This document shows, piece after piece, positions 27,199 to 36,580 of a stretch of DNA of 64,000 nucleotides. The stretch's first letter is position 1. Each line of letters opens with the position of its first letter. Origin of the DNA: Sneathiella sp. (GTDB taxonomy: Bacteria; Pseudomonadota; Alphaproteobacteria; Sneathiellales; Sneathiellaceae); contig JAEPMY010000003.1 in NCBI GenBank assembly GCA_017643685.1, forward strand, positions 1 through 64,000. The letters are read 5' to 3'. The position numbers were made by a program, and so were the translations under genes. Below the pieces are notes generated by a model that was not told where the DNA came from, searched no databases, and saw nothing but the letters and a program-made list of their open reading frames with translations.

Positions 27199-28123
27199 TT
27201 TGTTTCTGGACCCGCTTCCGTTTTTGGACGGGGAGCGGGCCTTCCTTCTTTATGAGGCGGTTAAACATCGTCTTCCTCATGCCTCTCATCCTGCCAAGGC
27301 AGATCGCTACTCCGGGCTTCTCGACGTGGCGGACCAAGTGGACGTGTTCGTTTTTGATGCTTTTGGTGTTTTGAATGTGGGCACCGACCCGATCCCGGGG
27401 GCAAATACTTGCGTTGCAGCGCTTAGGGATTTGGGAAAGAAGCTGTTTGTTCTTACCAACGCTGCCAGTTTCAATCGGGAACAGACGTTTGATAAATTCA
27501 ATGGTCTCGGTTTTGATTTCGCGCATGAAGAGTTGATTACCAGCCGCCATGCGGCGGAGATTAATCTGGCAGAGTTTGGTGGCAATCATCATTGGGGCGT
27601 TGCGGCAACATCCGATTTTTCGCCTAATGACTTGACCGTTTCCTCAGTCTCTCTTGGGGATAAAAAGTCTGATTATGATGAGGTAACGGCATTCCTGTTT
27701 CTATCGGCGCAAAATTGGAACGCGGACCGTCAATTGATGCTGGAGCAATCTTTGAAGGAGAAGCCACGTCCTGTGGTGGTGGCAAACCCGGATATTGTCG
27801 CCCCTCGCGGTACCGAATTTTCAATCGAGCCGGGGTATTTCGGCCACCGCCTTGAGCAGATGCATGATGTTCCGGTAAATTTCCACGGGAAGCCTTTTCC
27901 GTCTGTTTATGACGTTGTGGAACAGCGCCTTGAAGGGCAGGGGATTGATCCCGCCCGGATTTGTATGGTTGGTGATACGTTGCATACTGATGTTCGCGGT
28001 GGTGCGGCCCGCGGTTGGAAAACGGCATTGGTGACGGATCACGGCCTGTTCAAGGGACTAGACCCTGATCATTATATTAATATCAGCGGTATTCGCCCTG
28101 ATTGGATGGTTCCGGCCATTTAA
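27185..28123 (+). CDS. HAD-superfamily phosphatase (TIGR01459 / NagD-like type)
   Basis: A 312-residue HAD hydrolase. Motif I is FDAFGVLNVG (Asp nucleophile, with an aromatic residue at the +2 position as in DxWGV-type members), motif II VLTNAASF, and motif IV MVGDTLHTDVRGGAARGWKT. It probably releases phosphate from a small organic phosphate. The GTG at 27185 is chosen because AAAGG precedes it; an in-frame GTG at 27149 lies deeper in phnE. Co-transcription with a PHO-box-controlled importer suggests it acts on the imported phosphate ester, but this is inference. Confidence 0.85.
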   Translation: MPSSDLFLDPLPFLDGERAFLLYEAVKHRLPHASHPAKADRYSGLLDVADQVDVFVFDAFGVLNVGTDPIPGANTCVAALRDLGKKLFVLTNAASFNREQTFDKFNGLGFDFAHEELITSRHAAEINLAEFGGNHHWGVAATSDFSPNDLTVSSVSLGDKKSDYDEVTAFLFLSAQNWNADRQLMLEQSLKEKPRPVVVANPDIVAPRGTEFSIEPGYFGHRLEQMHDVPVNFHGKPFPSVYDVVEQRLEGQGIDPARICMVGDTLHTDVRGGAARGWKTALVTDHGLFKGLDPDHYINISGIRPDWMVPAI

Positions 28124-28209
28124 GTTCCTTATAGTTAAACTGAAACCCGGTGTTGGTATTGAAGTAAAGGGTGGTTTTCTGATGTAGTCGCGTAACTGGT
28201 AGTAGGATT

Positions 28210-29193
28210 ATGGAAGAGAAAAAAGCGTTACGAAAATACCATATGGCCGTTGAAATGGCGGATGGACAGAAGGATAAATTGCTGGTTGAGGATAGCCATC
28301 AGGTTGATCCGAAACTTGCAAAAACCCGGATTGAGCGGACCAAACTTCGAAACGGCGGCAGTATTGATTATCAGGAAATTGTCTTGGATCAGGAAATGCG
28401 CATGGATGTCGCCAGCGCTTCCAAAATCCTTCAGATATGTGTGATGCTCCCGATTGAGGGGCGCTATACAATGATTACCCCTGATGGCAAAGAGTGCCAT
28501 TTCTCTTCCAATCAAGGGTTTATGTTCCGTGACATTGGGAAAGACTACACCTTCATTTTGCCAGAAAACCAAATTGTCCGAAGCATGGGGTTCTGTTTCA
28601 CTCCAGAGGTTTTTGCACGGTATCTGGATAATCGAATTCCAGAAACGATGAAGCCAATGTTCCAACCGATAGAAGACGGAACCCTGCCGATGGCGTTCCC
28701 TTTAAGCAAATTCATGCGGGAGACGTTGGATCGGAACATTCAAATCGAGGCTCAAGGTTCTTTGCAACAAATTCAGTGGGAAGCAACCGCACTTCTTTGC
28801 ATGGCGCTTGTTGAAGAAAGCATGCGTAAATCAACGAGCGAGACAGAATTTAGCCCTAGCAAAGAAGATAAAAAGAAAGCGGAAGAGGCTTTGGGCTTGT
28901 TGATGTGCGATTTGCGGGACCCACCGTGCCTCTCCGATCTCGCCAAGAAGTTGGCTTTCACTGAAAAGCGCTTGAATTTGGTGTTTAAATCTCTTTATGG
29001 GGACACCGTATTTGAATGTTTGCGGTCTATGCGGCTTGAAAAAGCAAAAAGTCTGATCGAAACAACAGATATGGCCATTAAAGAGATTGCCTGGGCGGTC
29101 GGATATAACCACAGCACCAATTTTTCCAAGGCGTTCACCGGAAAATTTGATGTCACACCTGCAAGTTATGCGAAGAAGGTCCGCACCCTCTAA
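28210..29193 (+). CDS. AraC-family regulator preceding the first tectonin gene
   Basis: A 327-residue regulator with an N-terminal sensing domain (about 1-215) and a C-terminal double HTH (LSDLAKKLAFTEKRLNLVF and AIKEIAWAVGYNHSTNFSKA, then FTGKFDVTPASYAKK). The HTH half resembles siderophore-type regulators such as PchR/YbtA; the N-terminal half is not assignable by eye. The gene is 156 bases upstream of the first tectonin/Cys-repeat gene in the same direction, so it is a likely regulator of it. Confidence 0.85.
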   Translation: MEEKKALRKYHMAVEMADGQKDKLLVEDSHQVDPKLAKTRIERTKLRNGGSIDYQEIVLDQEMRMDVASASKILQICVMLPIEGRYTMITPDGKECHFSSNQGFMFRDIGKDYTFILPENQIVRSMGFCFTPEVFARYLDNRIPETMKPMFQPIEDGTLPMAFPLSKFMRETLDRNIQIEAQGSLQQIQWEATALLCMALVEESMRKSTSETEFSPSKEDKKKAEEALGLLMCDLRDPPCLSDLAKKLAFTEKRLNLVFKSLYGDTVFECLRSMRLEKAKSLIETTDMAIKEIAWAVGYNHSTNFSKAFTGKFDVTPASYAKKVRTL

Positions 29194-29349
29194 CCCTTCA
29201 CGCATATAAAATAACCCCTCCTTCATACGAGGCAGTGATTAAAAGCCGCTTCTGTTTTCGCTATCTTCAACCCTGTTTGTTTGCGTGCATACATAAATTA
29301 AGGGCCGGATCCCATCATAATCTGGGCCGGCTGAACAGGGGTGTGGAAG

Positions 29350-32300
29350 ATGCGTTGGTTGCTTATCGTCCTTTTTGCGTTTGTAGGTATTTTTGAGCTT
29401 TCTAATGATAGTGAAGCGAAGCCTGTCTGCGGTGGGATTGAAGCCAATGGACAATTGCAACCTGCCTGTAAAAGTCAGCCTGGAAAATTAGCGGGCGCGC
29501 CGGTCCTCTCGTGCCCAGCAGGGCAAATATATGATTTGGAGGCGTGCTGGACTTGCCCTGCCGGATTTGAACGGTCTGCAGACTCAATCGCAACAAAAAC
29601 CGCCTGTACCCGCGTCACCAATAAAGATGTGTTTGGTGATGTACGGCAGGCAAGCCGAATTCCAAACGCAAATTTTTGTCCAAGTGGCAGCTTTTTCGAT
29701 CTGTATAATGGGGGTGGTTGTTGGTCTTGCCCTGGCGGATACCGCCGGACAATTTTCCCTGTGTTCGAAGATAAAGCGTGTGAAAAAGGAGATATTTTCT
29801 CTGGAATTAAATGGGCGCCTGCGAACTTTCGGTCCGCAACTTGTGGTTCTGATAATGCGTTCTTTGACCTGACTGATGGCGGTAGTTGCTGGTCTTGCCC
29901 TGCTGAATATGTGCGAACAGTATTTCCCGTAACAGGTCCTAAGGCTTGTGGTCGTCCGATTATGGAAACAAAGCCTGCGACCCAGATAAAGAAGGCTGGC
30001 TGTAAAGCTTATGGGGAAGATGCCTTTTGGGATCCAAGGGGAACGAACGGAACCGTCATCGGAAGTTGTTGGACGTGTCCAGCTGATTACACGCGCACCA
30101 CCGAAGCCGTTGACTCCCCTTATGCATGTGCAGCGCCGGCTATTATCTGGGATGTCCCAAAACTGCCTCGGAAAGGGCTTTTCCTTCTGGATGGTGCAGC
30201 AGAAGTTGCTGTTAAGCTGATCAAGGAGCGGCATCAGCTTGAGAAGGTTGCGGTAGATCTTGGAAAACAGATCGGCCTCAACCGTCAGGATGCTATTGAT
30301 GCTCTCTGGCGTGAGATCGGGCAGTATCCTGAAGAGAATCTCGCCCTTCGCTATGTGATGCTGAAGCATATTCTAAATATTGCATTGGATAACACTAAGA
30401 CAGTTCCTGGTAATAGCCCCGAAGGCCGTCTCATTCGCGCATTTGAAGGCTTTATTTCGGGGTATAAGCTTTATTTGGCTCAGGAATCGCTGAACGCGTA
30501 TGACAATTGGTATGCGGCGCAACAGCTTGCTTTAAAGAAACGAAACGAAGAAAACGCACGTCAGATGCGAAGCAATATGCTGATGCTATTTACCGATCAG
30601 ATGCCAGTTCCACCGGATTTCCGCCAAGTGGTTGCGCGTTCTGCTTTGATTAACATGGCTGCTGCTACTCCGACAATTGGGCTTTTTGCCTCTAACTTTA
30701 TTTCGCTAAGTGATGGCACGCTTGCTGATGAAATGACCCGTCGGATTTTTGTAAATCGGACAGATAGTTTCAAAGGCAGTGTGGATGATGTTATTAATTC
30801 TGCAGATGAAATTGGGGATGTCTCTCGCCAGATATTCGGTCAAGGGGATGATGTTGCGGCGATGGCGAAGAACTTTACTGGCGCCATTGACGATATAGCG
30901 AAAACGGCTGCAACAGCATCTAAGTCGGCTGTATCCGCAGGAAAGTTAGCCACCAAAATTTTAGGAATTACAGGTCCCGGTATAGCCATCGAATTTTTTA
31001 TGTTGGCATTTGAGGCTGAGCTTACCACAAACTTGGAAAAAGCAGATGCTCGTCCAAAATTGGTTAGGTATTTAGAGCAGGCCAAGAATTATAAACCGAG
31101 CCTTCGTACCATTAGTCAGAATAAAAGTGAGTCGGCTAAGATATTCTCTTATTGGGCACTGGCAACAACTGGCGATGCTCGGCCAAGTGGGCCAAAGATG
31201 GCTCAGATCGGTCAGGCTGCGGATGCAAACCTGTCTGGGCATACGCTGAAAGTAGACCCTCTGGCTTTCGATGGCAAAGAGTGGACATGGTATAATGTGG
31301 CCGGGGAAGCTAAACACATTTCTTCTGGCCTTTCCGGTGATGTTTGGCATGTTGCCGCAGATGGCAGTGTTTACCATGCAAATGCAAATAGTGATAAAAG
31401 CTGGCAGAAAACCAATCTTAAAAATGTTGCTAAAATAGCGTCGCTCCCCACTTCAAGGACGGCCTTCGTCCTTAATGATAAAGGGGGCATGAGAGTGTTC
31501 CAAGACGGTCGGGTGAGTAATGTACCGGGCTGGGCTGCGGATATTGCTGTGAACGCCCGCGGGGTAAAATGGCATATCGGTGGAAGTAATTCCGTTTATA
31601 TGGAAGATGATAATGGTGGATGGCGCCGGATAACTGCACCAAAAGCGAAGAAGATTGCCGCTGGCCCGGGTGATATCGCGTGGATTGTCGATACCAATAA
31701 CAATCTGCATTACCACTATTCCGGCAAATGGACTAATGCCCAGAAAAAAGCAAAAGATGTTGCTGTGGGTGCTGCTGGCGATGTTTGGATCGCCGGTGAG
31801 GATGACCAGGCATATAGGCTGATTTATAACAATAGATGGGAGCCGCTAGACGCGGGTAATGTTGACCGTGTGGCGAGTGTGTCTGTTGGGATGCTTTGGG
31901 CGCTCCGTCCGAACAACCACATCATCCTGTATCAACATGATCAGCAGGGTGTGTCTCCCTTGGCGCAAAAAGGTGGGCTGAGAGATACCTCGCAAACGAC
32001 GACTAATGGTGGGGATATTGCCATAACCCCGATCATTATCGATAAAGATAAAATTGTCGTCACGACTTACACGTCTACAAATGGGCCTAAAAAACCTAAG
32101 TGGCGGGAAGTTGCCGGTTGGGCATCTCAGATCAGTACGGGTCCAAGCGGCGATGTCTGGCATATCGGCGGTAGTGGATCGGTTTATGTTCGCCTCAAAG
32201 GGAAAACCGGTTGGAAAGACACAGGCTTGAGGTCGTTTAAGAATGTGCAGGCAAGCCGATTGTCCGGAAAAGCTTTTGGGTTGGATGAAAATGGCGCAAT

Positions 32301-32742
32301 GTGGGATATCTGGGAAAGCGGGCGCAAAACACAGGTGCCAGGCTGGGCAAGTGATATCGCGATCGATTCAAATGATGTGAAATGGCATATCGGCGGAAAC
32401 TCAACCATTTACAAAATGGGGCCCAATGGGTGGGTTCAAATCCCGGGCAACCTTTCCAAGGTTGCAGCCGGTAAAGATGGTGCCCTTTGGACTGTTGGTC
32501 TGAACCGCGAAATTTATCGTTTTGATAACGGAAAATGGTTGCAGGAGCCGGGCGAAGCATTCGATGTCGCTGTCGGCGCCGACGGGTCCATATGGCATAT
32601 TGGGGGTAGCAATAGCCTCTATAAGCTCACCGATAAGGGGTGGGAAGGTGTAGACGCGCAAAAGGCGAGTAACCTCTCGGTTGGACCAAAGGGAGAGGTC
32701 TGGATTGTACGACCAAACGGTAGTATGGCTGTTTTTAAATAA
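29350..32742 (+). CDS. Exported Cys-repeat / tectonin beta-propeller protein (paralogue 1)
   Basis: A 1130-residue predicted secreted or surface protein, not assigned to any named family as a whole. Layout: signal peptide (1-23), four Cys4 repeats (C55-C86, C110-C144, C165-C200, C218-C260), helical middle domain (about 275-620) with a hydrophobic stretch near 528-556 (KILGITGPGIAIEFFMLAF), then two tectonin-type propellers (about 645-870 and 925-1130) of repeats such as SGDVWHIGGSGSVYV separated by a Thr-rich linker. Tectonin repeats in characterised proteins bind glycans or LPS. The ATG at 29350 is preferred; a GTG at 29341 adds three residues. Its closest relative is the gene at 34068. Confidence 0.85.
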   Translation: MRWLLIVLFAFVGIFELSNDSEAKPVCGGIEANGQLQPACKSQPGKLAGAPVLSCPAGQIYDLEACWTCPAGFERSADSIATKTACTRVTNKDVFGDVRQASRIPNANFCPSGSFFDLYNGGGCWSCPGGYRRTIFPVFEDKACEKGDIFSGIKWAPANFRSATCGSDNAFFDLTDGGSCWSCPAEYVRTVFPVTGPKACGRPIMETKPATQIKKAGCKAYGEDAFWDPRGTNGTVIGSCWTCPADYTRTTEAVDSPYACAAPAIIWDVPKLPRKGLFLLDGAAEVAVKLIKERHQLEKVAVDLGKQIGLNRQDAIDALWREIGQYPEENLALRYVMLKHILNIALDNTKTVPGNSPEGRLIRAFEGFISGYKLYLAQESLNAYDNWYAAQQLALKKRNEENARQMRSNMLMLFTDQMPVPPDFRQVVARSALINMAAATPTIGLFASNFISLSDGTLADEMTRRIFVNRTDSFKGSVDDVINSADEIGDVSRQIFGQGDDVAAMAKNFTGAIDDIAKTAATASKSAVSAGKLATKILGITGPGIAIEFFMLAFEAELTTNLEKADARPKLVRYLEQAKNYKPSLRTISQNKSESAKIFSYWALATTGDARPSGPKMAQIGQAADANLSGHTLKVDPLAFDGKEWTWYNVAGEAKHISSGLSGDVWHVAADGSVYHANANSDKSWQKTNLKNVAKIASLPTSRTAFVLNDKGGMRVFQDGRVSNVPGWAADIAVNARGVKWHIGGSNSVYMEDDNGGWRRITAPKAKKIAAGPGDIAWIVDTNNNLHYHYSGKWTNAQKKAKDVAVGAAGDVWIAGEDDQAYRLIYNNRWEPLDAGNVDRVASVSVGMLWALRPNNHIILYQHDQQGVSPLAQKGGLRDTSQTTTNGGDIAITPIIIDKDKIVVTTYTSTNGPKKPKWREVAGWASQISTGPSGDVWHIGGSGSVYVRLKGKTGWKDTGLRSFKNVQASRLSGKAFGLDENGAMWDIWESGRKTQVPGWASDIAIDSNDVKWHIGGNSTIYKMGPNGWVQIPGNLSKVAAGKDGALWTVGLNREIYRFDNGKWLQEPGEAFDVAVGADGSIWHIGGSNSLYKLTDKGWEGVDAQKASNLSVGPKGEVWIVRPNGSMAVFK
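29512..30129 (+). repeat. Four tandem Cys4 repeats in tectonin protein 1
   Basis: Each repeat has cysteines in the order C - x(10 to 21) - C-x2-C - x16 - C. The 16-residue spacing is the same in all four copies: C69/C86, C127/C144, C183/C200 and C243/C260. Between the second and third Cys is W plus one residue (CWTCP or CWSCP), and an [FY]xR motif follows. The pattern loosely resembles GCC2/GCC3 (ephrin-receptor-like) modules. Confidence 0.8.
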
Positions 32743-32903
32743 GATATTGAAATAATTAATATATAGAAGGTATCGGGGCGATTTTTGAACAAGGTTAGTA
32801 TTATGTTTGCAATTAAAAATATTTGCTGGAACATGATAAAAGAATGTATCAAAAGTTGAAGTGAGTTTAGTTCAGTTCACGTAAATGATTAGGTAGAGAT
32901 TAA

Positions 32904-33869
32904 ATGGATCCTCTTTCAAATTATGTGGTGCTTAATTCCTCCGATGTTAGTGAAGTGGAGGAGATGATCAGCCATCTTTCCACACCGTTCAAAATGAACA
33001 TCATCGGGGACTATAGTAAATTTGATACGCGTATCGCCGTGGCGGATGTGGGTGATGTTCGTATTATGCACAGCACATTTGGCGATGTTGGCATTGAAAT
33101 CTCTTCTGAGGGGGAAACCGATGACGGCCTTCTTCTTTTTGTCCCGACCGAGGGGGGAGGGTCTATTACTCACCTCAAGAAAGAATGGGAGTATTCAGAG
33201 CAAAAAGGTATCTTTCGTGACCTCGGTCGGCACTCTGTTGCCTATCAGGAGAACTTCCATACCTATGCCATTCCTCTATCGAAGCAAAAATTGCGAGAGC
33301 ACGCCCTTCGATTAGGCGGTGAAAAGCTCTCCTTGGTGCCACTTGAATTTGACCCGGCGGCTGATTTTTCATCTGAAGGAGGATTACTTCTACGTCAGAC
33401 TCTGGAATTCACCGCGCAAGCGTTGGATGGGCCGCTTAGAAACATGGACGGGGAACTGATCAAGGCGCAGATGTCAGACCTGATTATGACACAGATCTTG
33501 ACGCAACTTGCGAGTACTGTTCAGGATCGCCTGAACGGCCGTGAGGTGTCAAATATTCTGCCCCGGAGTGTCAAGCGCGCACAGGATTACATTCATGCGC
33601 ATCCCGCCGATAAATTGGATATGACTACCTTAGCTGAGGTTGCGGGATGTAGTTATCGTACCTTGCAGCGCGGATTTTTGGATGCTTTCGATGTGACCCC
33701 GCAGCAGTACATTCGGAAAATCCGTTTGATAGAGGTTCGCAGGGAGCTTTTGTCCTCAGGCCGAAAACAGAACGTTGCAAATATTGCCCGTCGATGGGGA
33801 TTTGCGCATATGGGCCGATTTGCCCAGGAATATGCCAAGGAATTTGGCGAGTCCCCTTCGGAAACTTAA
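32904..33869 (+). CDS. AraC-family regulator preceding the second tectonin/secretin operon
   Basis: A 321-residue AraC regulator with an N-terminal AraC-binding-2-like domain (about 1-200) and a C-terminal HTH_18 (TTLAEVAGCSYRTLQRGFLD, then DVTPQQYIRKIRLIEVRREL and NVANIARRWGFAHMGRFAQE). It is not close to the AraC protein encoded at 28210. It sits between the two Cys-repeat/tectonin genes, 198 bases before the second. About 160 bases upstream (32743-32903) are AT-rich and hold no gene. Confidence 0.87.
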   Translation: MDPLSNYVVLNSSDVSEVEEMISHLSTPFKMNIIGDYSKFDTRIAVADVGDVRIMHSTFGDVGIEISSEGETDDGLLLFVPTEGGGSITHLKKEWEYSEQKGIFRDLGRHSVAYQENFHTYAIPLSKQKLREHALRLGGEKLSLVPLEFDPAADFSSEGGLLLRQTLEFTAQALDGPLRNMDGELIKAQMSDLIMTQILTQLASTVQDRLNGREVSNILPRSVKRAQDYIHAHPADKLDMTTLAEVAGCSYRTLQRGFLDAFDVTPQQYIRKIRLIEVRRELLSSGRKQNVANIARRWGFAHMGRFAQEYAKEFGESPSET

Positions 33870-34067
33870 TATGAATACGCCTAACCTATCCATATTTGGA
33901 CACCATTATCCACATCACGACAAAATCGGTCAGGTGGGCGTAATCCTGAATTGTTTGTTCTCCACTATTTTCTTAATCAGGACTTGCGGATGTTGTTTTA
34001 AGGGGCTGGAAAATATGCCTTTTCTCAAGCACCCGCATTTTGTGAAGACGGATGTAGGGGATTTAGG

Positions 34068-36506
34068 ATGACTTGTCTTTGGGGTCGATTGAAGGGCGGG
34101 CTTTTCGCTTGTTTAGCAATATTACTTTCATTTTTTGTTGTCATGTCAGCAGAAGATGCGTTTGCCGCTAATTACCAAACACAAGATGGTTATGAAGGAA
34201 CCGCTCTGTGCGGTGCGGTTGACCTTCGGACCGGCCGATTGTTGGACCCTTGTGGTTTCACAAGTGCCACAAAAATTGGAAATGCGAGGAAAGAGTGTCC
34301 TAGTGGGTCGTTTTTCGATATCGGAACCTGGTCTTGTTTTTCCTGTCCGTCAGGGTTTAATCGCACCGGTTTTCACATCCAATCAGATAAAGCCTGCTCT
34401 CGCGAAATTGCACCGCCTAAATTTGTACCGGCCATTGAGCAAGGAAACCAACAGTCCTGCGATGGTGGTAGCTTCCACGATCCGCGAAATGGCGGTGAAT
34501 GCTGGAAATGTCCAGATGGATACGGCCGGACTGGAGCTGCTGTCAATGAATGGAATGCATGCGGTATGGTTTTCAAGTCGGCGCGCTCTGCAGAATTTAT
34601 CAAAAGCGTCTGTCCACAAGGAACATTCCCGGATCCAAATGGGAAATGCTACTCCTGCCCGGAAGATGGTATTCGGACTTGGGAAGCTGCGTCACATTCT
34701 CGTGCATGTATGATTAATGAACAGCAGGAGCCAGCCGTACAGGAGGCGGCGTTGACCTGTAAGGCGGGTGAGCATTTCGACTTTGTAGACGGAGGAACCT
34801 GCTGGACATGTCCAGAAGGCTCTGTTCGTTCATTAAGCTCCGTAAAGAGTGGTAACGCTTGCGAATATTTGACAATGCGTTGGGAAAGCAAGCCACGGAC
34901 GTCAAATGGATTATTCGGTATTCCAGGGGCGGCAGAGATCGTTGCCGATGTTATTCTGAACCGGGATCTGATTGATGCGACTATTCAGAATTACATGAAA
35001 GAAGCGAAGATCACTGACGAGAATTTCCCAGAGGAAGCATGGCAAAAGATCTGGTCAAAGCCGGAAGAATCCACTCCGCTTAATTCAGCCGTTTACCAAC
35101 ATGTTTACAATCTCATTCTGAAAGGTCCGAAGCAGCCATATGAACGGGCATTTCTTGAGTATTTTGCGACATATATTCAGCAATCCCGCAAATTGTCTTC
35201 TCAGGAAATGAAAAACGCGTGGGAAAGTTGGAAGCGTGGCGTTGAAGCCCGGACCAGTATGAATACCACACCAAATAACTTGGTTAACATTTTTAATATT
35301 GGCTATCGTCCACCTGACATGCCTTCTCTTGTTGGCGGTGTAATGCACTTGGGACCATCTGCGACGGTTATTGCCACATATGCCGGCATCGCGTTGTTAG
35401 AAGGTAAGTCGGTCGCGTTTGCAAATGCGTCGGGCACTCTTGCAAAAGGTATTCTCCCATATCGCTTTGCTGCAGATATTGTCCGAGGGACCACAAAAAT
35501 TGCCGATGGACTGGCGCGGACTGGCGCTAATGCTGCCTCCGCTGGTGGGGTTGGTCTCTCGTCTGTGGCGGGACCATTTGTAATTCTAACGGTTGCCGCG
35601 ATTATCACGTCAATTGCAACTGATATCGCGATGGATCAGGAGAAGCAGGAAGCTATCGTTAATGACGCGTTGGAAGTCGCCAAACGCCCGATCATTCTCT
35701 CGCGTATGGCGTCCTATGATGACGGTCGGAACGAAATGTTGGGTAACTGGGCATTGATGACCCAGGAAATGATTTCCCCAAACTCCTCTTATTGGGCGGG
35801 ATTGAAAAACCGGGTCTTATTTAACGATAAACCGATTAGCGGTAGCCGCTGGGTGGATTTCAACCAGACAGCGCAAGGGATTGCAATTGGTTCAGACCAG
35901 TCAGTCTACATCCTGAAAAATATGCCAATGCCAACAGGCTTTCAGTTGGCTCGTTTTGATACCCTGACAAACAGCTTCGTAAATGTTGGTGTTGTTGGCG
36001 CCACCAAGATTGCAGTCGCCGGAGATGTGCTTTGGGGTATCGATAAGAATAAGCGGGTTTTCTATTTCGCTAATAATCGCGCCAATGTGGTGAATGCCCC
36101 ACCGGCAATGGATATCGGGGCCGCAGACCAGTTTGTCTGGATCCTTGATACTCAAGGCGCATTACACCGCTTCGAAAATGGGCGTTGGATTAAAGAGTCT
36201 GGTCAAGGAACGTCCATTGATGTGGATCGGATGGGCCGTCCATGGGTGACCAATAGTAAGCGAGAAATTTGGACCAAAAATAATAATGGCCAATGGTTCA
36301 AGCTTTACGGTGAAGGGTTTGATGTTGCGGCATTTGAGGAAAATCGCGGAAGTGTCGTTGGCTCTGATGGAATTGCGTATCGCTTTAATCCAGATGCGAA
36401 AAGGTGGGAACCGTTGGGGCGGAATACTGACACTCAATTCCTTGCCATGAACTACTCCCAGATATGGCGAATTACCAAAAACGGCAAAGTTTCCAAATGG
36501 CAATAA
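34068..36506 (+). CDS. Exported Cys-repeat / tectonin protein (paralogue 2)
   Basis: An 812-residue predicted exported protein with the same plan as the 1130-residue protein: signal peptide (1-33, ending EDAFAA), four Cys4 repeats (C77-C110, C131-C165, C182-C214, C231-C265), a helical middle domain that shares GLF..GAAE and an NWAL segment with paralogue 1, and one tectonin-type propeller (about 590-812). The middle domain has two hydrophobic stretches (about 424-445 and 497-518), which could insert in membranes; that is inference. It is the first gene of a three-gene operon with the secretin (74 bases downstream) and a third tectonin protein. Confidence 0.85.
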   Translation: MTCLWGRLKGGLFACLAILLSFFVVMSAEDAFAANYQTQDGYEGTALCGAVDLRTGRLLDPCGFTSATKIGNARKECPSGSFFDIGTWSCFSCPSGFNRTGFHIQSDKACSREIAPPKFVPAIEQGNQQSCDGGSFHDPRNGGECWKCPDGYGRTGAAVNEWNACGMVFKSARSAEFIKSVCPQGTFPDPNGKCYSCPEDGIRTWEAASHSRACMINEQQEPAVQEAALTCKAGEHFDFVDGGTCWTCPEGSVRSLSSVKSGNACEYLTMRWESKPRTSNGLFGIPGAAEIVADVILNRDLIDATIQNYMKEAKITDENFPEEAWQKIWSKPEESTPLNSAVYQHVYNLILKGPKQPYERAFLEYFATYIQQSRKLSSQEMKNAWESWKRGVEARTSMNTTPNNLVNIFNIGYRPPDMPSLVGGVMHLGPSATVIATYAGIALLEGKSVAFANASGTLAKGILPYRFAADIVRGTTKIADGLARTGANAASAGGVGLSSVAGPFVILTVAAIITSIATDIAMDQEKQEAIVNDALEVAKRPIILSRMASYDDGRNEMLGNWALMTQEMISPNSSYWAGLKNRVLFNDKPISGSRWVDFNQTAQGIAIGSDQSVYILKNMPMPTGFQLARFDTLTNSFVNVGVVGATKIAVAGDVLWGIDKNKRVFYFANNRANVVNAPPAMDIGAADQFVWILDTQGALHRFENGRWIKESGQGTSIDVDRMGRPWVTNSKREIWTKNNNGQWFKLYGEGFDVAAFEENRGSVVGSDGIAYRFNPDAKRWEPLGRNTDTQFLAMNYSQIWRITKNGKVSKWQ
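34296..34862 (+). repeat. Four tandem Cys4 repeats in tectonin protein 2
   Basis: The same C - x(11 to 13) - C-x2-C - x16 - C pattern as in paralogue 1, with the 16-residue gap again invariant (C93/C110, C148/C165, C197/C214, C248/C265). Typical cores are CWKCPDGYGRTG and CWTCPEGSVRS. Sequence identity outside the cysteines is modest, pointing to an old duplication. Confidence 0.8.
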
Positions 36507-36580
36507 GTCGAATTACCGGGTCTGCATATCTGCGGGCCCGGCTAAACCAGTTTGAAGAACAAAAATGCGGACAGATCAAT

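Noticed and set aside
33775-34071. 98-codon plus-strand open frame between the AraC and tectonin genes
   Set aside because: It starts inside the AraC gene in another frame, has no ribosome-binding site and no recognisable features; the gap 33870-34067 is better read as promoter/leader.
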